Part shown: positions 6,192-9,757 of the stretch, one piece after another
Layout: every line of letters begins with the position of its first letter
Position numbering within the stretch: position 1 is the stretch's first letter
NCBI GenBank assembly: GCA_017459225.1
Contig: JAFUDL010000260.1
Span: forward strand, 1 to 9,757
Direction: 5' to 3'
DNA from: Kiritimatiellia bacterium
Lineage (GTDB): Bacteria > Verrucomicrobiota > Kiritimatiellia > RFP12 > UBA1067
Length of the DNA: 9,757 bases
Program-made: the position numbers and the translations under genes
Notes under the pieces: generated by a model
What the model saw: the letters and a program-made list of their open reading frames with translations, nothing else
Told to the model about the DNA's origin: nothing
Database searches by the model: none

Positions 6192-6688
6192 TGCGCTTTG
6201 ATATGCTTGAAACGATCCGGATGTGGCACACCCCGTACATCGGGGCGTACCTCTTATGGCGTTTTGCAACCGGTTTTGCGTCGGCCAGTAGCGGACGGGC
6301 AGCACCGATCATGCTATTCTTTATTGTCGCCGCCCTTGTCACGGACAAGATTTATTACGAACCGGTCTGGAAACGGAACTTCAGGACATACCATCGGTAT
6401 TTCGTCGAGAACAAGAAACTCTCCGCCCTCGCAGCCCTGCAAGGGGCAATCAATGCCAAACGGGCATATACTTGTGCGGCAATCGAACGTGCCGTCTTTG
6501 GAGGGCTTCTCGTCTGGGACAAAGAGGCCGGGACACTTTCCGCACGACGCATCAAGCCCGAACGAAAGGCGAAACTGCTCGATGAAGAAACAACAAAGGC
6601 CGGGTTCGCCGCCGAAAAGATCGGCGAGTGGTTCGCCGGGGAAACTCCGTCCGACATCTGCGTCCTTCTGGGAGTGAGACTGACATGA
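6191..6688 (+). CDS. ABC-3C system middle component (DUF6521/MC3-like)
   Basis: A 165-residue protein matching the middle component that sits between the CTD protein and the DUF3732 ATPase. Typical features are an early AYLLWRFATGF helix (19-29), then a hydrophobic PIMLFFIVAALVTDK stretch (39-53) of soluble helical character, and a later AYTCAAIERAVFGGLLVWD segment, similar to the winged-helix-like end of the family. It is thought to bridge the other two proteins; it has no catalytic residues. Shine-Dalgarno AAAGGAG (6174-6180) lies 10 bases before the ATG. The stop overlaps the ATPase start as ATGA, so the proteins are probably made in fixed ratio. Family membership is likely; exact subfamily number is uncertain. 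Confidence 0.8.
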   Translation: MRFDMLETIRMWHTPYIGAYLLWRFATGFASASSGRAAPIMLFFIVAALVTDKIYYEPVWKRNFRTYHRYFVENKKLSALAALQGAINAKRAYTCAAIERAVFGGLLVWDKEAGTLSARRIKPERKAKLLDEETTKAGFAAEKIGEWFAGETPSDICVLLGVRLT

Positions 6689-8679
6689 CATTCCAAATCA
6701 AGAAACTTATCCTCTGGCCGAAGAAGGAGGGAAAAACCTTCAAAACAGTTGACTTTGCCCTGAACAAGGCCAACGTGATAACCGGCGATTCCCGCACTGG
6801 CAAATCAGCCATAGTGGCGATTATCGATTATTGCCTTGCATCGTCGGACTGTCTCATACCTCGCGATGTCATCGGTGACAGCGTCGCCTGGTATGGGCTT
6901 CTTATAAGCCTTGGAGGTAGCAACTACACTCTTTTCGCAAGAAAGGAGTCGGCTGAAAACGGAAAACCGTCCGATGTTTTCGTGGTCAAGGAGGATATCG
7001 CCGAAGATGAAATCCCGGCAACACTCGACGAAAAACATGACAAGGTGAACGGAGATGACGTAAAAAGCCGCCTTAATGCCCTTGCTCATATCCCCTATGT
7101 CAAGCGCGAACTGGAAAACGGCCACAAAGTCGAGCATTTGAGCTTCCGCGACGTGTCGCACATCAATCTACAGGCACAGGAGGTGATGGCGAGCCAAAGC
7201 GTATTCTTCTTCAAGATGAATCGCGGCATCTACCACACGAGATTGAGTGAATGGTTCAGATTCATTATTGGCTCGGAACCGGCATGGAGGATTGAAGCTC
7301 AGCAAGATCTGAAAGTCGCAAAAAGGCTTTATGCGCTGAAATCGGCAATCCTCAAGGCCGTGGAGGATGTCGCAAACGAGCGCGTGACGCAATTGAAGGG
7401 TCTTATTGTCACCGCCAAGGAGTTTGGATTTTGCTGCCAGGGCACAGCCGTCCCCAATGACCGTGCAGCACTTTTGGCCATTGCCCAAGAAGTGGTTGAC
7501 GCGGGGCATCGCTGGGAGAAGAGTACGCCTGAGACTCTTTTGGAGTCGGAGAGGGAGTATCGGAAACTCATCGAAGAAGACAATGCGCTCGGCACGGACA
7601 TTGCTAAGACGCAGAAGCGTCTCGCAGACCTTTCCGATTTCAGGAAGGATCTGGATCAAGTGCGAGAAATTGCCGACGCTCGCAGAGGTCACCTTGAAAT
7701 AGTCGAATGGTTCAAGGCGAACGCAATAGCCCCAAACGGCAAGTGCCCGTTTTGCGGGAGTGACACGTCACACGGTGCCGCACGGGAGGAACTTGGAAAA
7801 CTCGTGCGCGATCTCGAACACTATGCGGCGATGGCAAGTGCGCAATCCGATTTGCCCCAGGGATACGAAGAGGAAGAACGCAACGCCAAGAACGAACTGT
7901 TTTCATTGCTGGAACGCCGTCGTGCTTTGCGCGAACGCTTCGATGTCGTTCGCAACAATGACGAGGAGGCACGACGGGCGCGTCACCACGCCGAGGAGGT
8001 GTTCACCCTGCTCGGGCGGATAACCGCAGAGATCCAGTACAACAAAAAGATCAACGACGATAACGGTGCCAGACAGGAGGTTGAACGGCTTGGAAGAGAA
8101 ATTGCGCGTCTCTATGCCAGAATCAATGGCAAGGACGTGCAGAAGGACACCGAACGGATCCTGACGGAAATCGGCAACTTGACACGGATGCGCATGAAGA
8201 CGCTCGACTGCGATGCGAAGTACACCGACAAGCCGCCCATGTTCAACCCGGACACTCTCAACATTACGCTCACCGATGACAAGGATCGCCAGATGTCGCT
8301 TGACCAGATCGGAAGTGCGTCCAACTGGGTGTCCTGCCACATTGCCTTCACATGCGCATTACAAGAATACTTCGCCGCGCTCGATCCGAGTGTCTCGTAC
8401 CTCCCGTCATTCATGGTGTTCGATCAGCCAAGCCAAGTGTACTTTCCGAAAATGCAGGCGTCTGATGATCACCAACTAACCGACATAGACCGCAAAAACG
8501 TCACGATGATGTTCAGAACCATCGTCGATTCAATAAAGGCGAGTGGAAACAAATGGCAGGCAATCATCCTTGAACACGCCGAGAGTAGTATCTACCGGGA
8601 ATTTCTGGTTAGCGGTGACCTAAACGAACTTCCAGAATGGCGCAATGGAGAGAAACTAATACCCGAGGATTGGCTGTGA
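6685..8679 (+). CDS. DUF3732 Rad50/SMC-like ABC ATPase of the ABC-3C system
   Basis: A 664-residue SMC-type ATPase. Walker A is GDSRTGKS (34-41). Two long helical arms (about 225-345 and 375-490) flank an apex with CPFCG (C354, C357), equivalent to the Rad50 zinc hook. The signature region reads LDQIGSASNW (539-548) in place of LSGGQ. Walker B is FMVFDQPS (576-583) with D580, and a glutamine (Q581) where most ABC ATPases have the catalytic glutamate. The H-loop is IILEHAES with H631. DQPSQVYFP after Walker B is a hallmark I associate with DUF3732. The ATG at 6685 overlaps the previous stop as ATGA with GGAG upstream; an in-frame ATG 57 bases earlier would add residues that only shadow the previous gene. 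It is expected to sense or clamp DNA or nucleoprotein and license the partner effector. Confidence 0.92.
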   Translation: MTFQIKKLILWPKKEGKTFKTVDFALNKANVITGDSRTGKSAIVAIIDYCLASSDCLIPRDVIGDSVAWYGLLISLGGSNYTLFARKESAENGKPSDVFVVKEDIAEDEIPATLDEKHDKVNGDDVKSRLNALAHIPYVKRELENGHKVEHLSFRDVSHINLQAQEVMASQSVFFFKMNRGIYHTRLSEWFRFIIGSEPAWRIEAQQDLKVAKRLYALKSAILKAVEDVANERVTQLKGLIVTAKEFGFCCQGTAVPNDRAALLAIAQEVVDAGHRWEKSTPETLLESEREYRKLIEEDNALGTDIAKTQKRLADLSDFRKDLDQVREIADARRGHLEIVEWFKANAIAPNGKCPFCGSDTSHGAAREELGKLVRDLEHYAAMASAQSDLPQGYEEEERNAKNELFSLLERRRALRERFDVVRNNDEEARRARHHAEEVFTLLGRITAEIQYNKKINDDNGARQEVERLGREIARLYARINGKDVQKDTERILTEIGNLTRMRMKTLDCDAKYTDKPPMFNPDTLNITLTDDKDRQMSLDQIGSASNWVSCHIAFTCALQEYFAALDPSVSYLPSFMVFDQPSQVYFPKMQASDDHQLTDIDRKNVTMMFRTIVDSIKASGNKWQAIILEHAESSIYREFLVSGDLNELPEWRNGEKLIPEDWL

Positions 8680-9757
8680 GCAGAACCGTCAGCGATGCAA
8701 TCGTACAGTCCTTTATTGTACCGTCCTTTCAGGAGAAGTGGAAGGACTTGCCATTTGATAAACTTCATCCGTTTTCCAAAGCGGTTCGCCTTGTCATTGA
8801 TTCAGCCTCGCGCCTCGCGGACATTCTCGACAAAAACGATGAAGCAGAGATAGTACATGAACTGTCGCTGGAGCGTTCGTGTTTTCTGTGTGATCTAAAG
8901 GTGTTGCTCAAGGTTGAATACTGCCCAGACGGAAATCTTCTCACAATCATGCCAGAACTTAAGGAGCAGCTGTTGCGCCTGAAGGCATCGTTTACAAGGC
9001 GTTATGGATTGGGCAAATCAAAGTTTGTGGTTGGCGAAATTGACCGTCTGATAACGGAAATATGCGACAACCCTCGCTTCGACAATATATATCTTCAGAA
9101 AGACATATACGGGTATTTCTGCAACTTTTTTCGGATACTGAACCCAAGTCCTTTGGCCCAACCGACACATGGTGAGAGCATCTTGGAAATGTCATGTAGC
9201 CAGAAAGCACTTGAAGTCATGAATGAAAACTTCGAGTATGCGGATTCTTTGCCATCGCGAAACGCAGCCCTATTGGAAGAATTGAAAGCCCGCGACCTGA
9301 CGGTCGAGAAAATGCAGGGCGCGGACAAACACAGAGTTATATACGAATGCGTGCGGATCAAAGGGAAGAAGGTAAAAGTGGTCAGACCGGAGTGGCGCGC
9401 TCGTTTTGCCGAGAATGTCCACGTAATGATTCGTTCGACTGCAAACCTTATCGATGCGATCATCAAGAATAACGTAGAGGAGATTGATCGCAATTTCAGA
9501 CCGAACGCATCTCCGTTCTTGACGGATCTCCACGCTTTGCTGGAAACAGCCTGTCTGCCAGATGTCCATGCGCCACAAGAGATGCGGATATTGCGATCAT
9601 GCCTCCGGCGGTTGAAGGTTGCATTCGTCGAGCATTTTGGCGCAGCGAAATCCAATGATGTTGTCAATGGAATCGCCAAACTTGTAGATGCTATTTGCGA
9701 CCACCCCCAATTCGGCAACAAAGCAGTTTTTGAGGAGCTGTTTGGATGCTTCTGCAA
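8676..9757 (+). CDS. Unrecognised repeat-containing protein, coupled fourth gene of the ABC-3C operon, 3' end cut
   Basis: An uninterrupted frame of 360 codons runs from a GTG at 8676 to the window end. The GTG overlaps the ATPase stop (GTGA), and GAGGA (8665-8669) lies 6 bases upstream, so it is very likely translated with the ATPase. No in-frame ATG occurs before codon 92. I do not recognise the family and see no P-loop, nuclease, protease or membrane segment. The protein looks soluble and mostly helical. It contains an internal duplication: residues 33-149 align without gaps to 244-360, about 40 of 117 identical, including FLxDLxxLL, ICDxPxF and a closing GxFC. The segment between copies (150-243) includes a basic stretch around KGKKVKVVRP. 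Three-gene ABC-3C systems do not require it, so it may be an added effector or regulator. Confidence 0.85.
   Translation, partial: MSRTVSDAIVQSFIVPSFQEKWKDLPFDKLHPFSKAVRLVIDSASRLADILDKNDEAEIVHELSLERSCFLCDLKVLLKVEYCPDGNLLTIMPELKEQLLRLKASFTRRYGLGKSKFVVGEIDRLITEICDNPRFDNIYLQKDIYGYFCNFFRILNPSPLAQPTHGESILEMSCSQKALEVMNENFEYADSLPSRNAALLEELKARDLTVEKMQGADKHRVIYECVRIKGKKVKVVRPEWRARFAENVHVMIRSTANLIDAIIKNNVEEIDRNFRPNASPFLTDLHALLETACLPDVHAPQEMRILRSCLRRLKVAFVEHFGAAKSNDVVNGIAKLVDAICDHPQFGNKAVFEELFGCFC
8772..9122 (+). repeat. Internal protein repeat, copy 1 (codons 33-149 of the fourth gene)
   Basis: Aligns codon for codon with copy 2 at an offset of 211 residues without gaps. Shared landmarks include KN at 53-54, FLxDL at 70-74, LL at 77-78, PD at 84-85, RLK at 101-103, KS at 114-115, ICD at 129-131 and FC at 148-149. 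The similarity is at protein level, so the duplication is old. Confidence 0.75.
9405..9755 (+). repeat. Internal protein repeat, copy 2 (codons 244-360 of the fourth gene), cut by window edge
   Basis: Second copy of the duplicated unit, with the matching landmarks at KN 264-265, FLTDL 281-285, LL 288-289, PD 295-296, RLK 312-314, KS 325-326, ICD 340-342 and FC 359-360. The window ends exactly where the visible similarity is still strong, so the repeat may continue. Confidence 0.75.

Noticed and set aside
6305..6343. Hydrophobic stretch of the middle component as a transmembrane segment
   Set aside because: The segment is short, interrupted by charged residues on both sides, and matches the buried helix pattern of a soluble family.
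6628..6684. Earlier ATG for the DUF3732 ATPase
   Set aside because: The extra 19 residues read through the end of the middle component, while the ATG at 6685 has the ATGA overlap and a GGAG upstream, and begins directly with the ATPase's first strand.
8290..8304. QMSLD in the ATPase as a second beta-clamp motif
   Set aside because: It lies in the folded signature-motif region of the ATPase core rather than a free tail and lacks the final aromatic residue.
9095..9757. Open frame of 220 codons on the minus strand at the right end
   Set aside because: It overlaps the plus-strand fourth gene, which has a coupled start, a ribosome binding site and an internal protein repeat; the antisense product has no recognisable feature.

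Overview
The window holds two oppositely transcribed gene blocks that meet in a short divergent intergenic region near 5058-5225. The left block (1-5057, minus strand) is a phage or prophage replication and recombination operon. The right block (5226 to the right edge, plus strand) is an ABC-three-component (ABC-3C) conflict/defence operon of the DUF3732 type, followed by a translationally coupled fourth gene that I do not recognise. No rRNA, tRNA, transposase or CRISPR array is visible. Both ends of the window cut through genes: a primase-polymerase on the left and the fourth gene on the right.

Left block, in order of transcription (right to left): a RecE/YqaJ-like PD-(D/E)XK exonuclease, a Sak4-like RecA-fold ATPase, a DUF669 candidate ssDNA-binding protein, a RusA Holliday junction resolvase, an SF2 DNA helicase, a small single-pass membrane protein and a Prim-Pol primase. 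Together these cover resection, annealing or strand exchange, ssDNA protection, junction resolution, unwinding and priming. Genes are packed with 4-13 base overlaps or very short gaps. The genes that do not overlap the gene before them carry a strong Shine-Dalgarno of the form GAAAGGAAA(A).

Right block: a CTD-type protein (321 aa), a middle component (165 aa) and a Rad50-like DUF3732 ATPase (664 aa), joined by 1- and 4-base overlaps. The fourth ORF starts at a GTG overlapping the ATPase stop and stays open to the end of the window (360 codons). It contains a gapless internal duplication of about 117 residues at a constant offset of 211 residues. A TGnTATAAT extended -10 promoter sits 20 bases before the first ATG.

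Organism: the Shine-Dalgarno-led, tightly overlapping genes indicate a bacterial genome or bacteriophage. The left block is GC-rich (40 of 60 bases in 4801-4860) and the right block much less so (28 of 60 in 8581-8640), which suggests separate histories and a defence cassette carried next to, or inserted beside, a prophage replication module. I cannot fix the host taxon; a gut-type PVC-group (Verrucomicrobia/Kiritimatiellota-like) prophage is only a weak guess.

Points most worth following: the coupled fourth gene with its internal duplication, a QGDLF beta-clamp-like motif at the N terminus of the CTD protein, and an SSB-like acidic tip at the C terminus of the phage helicase.
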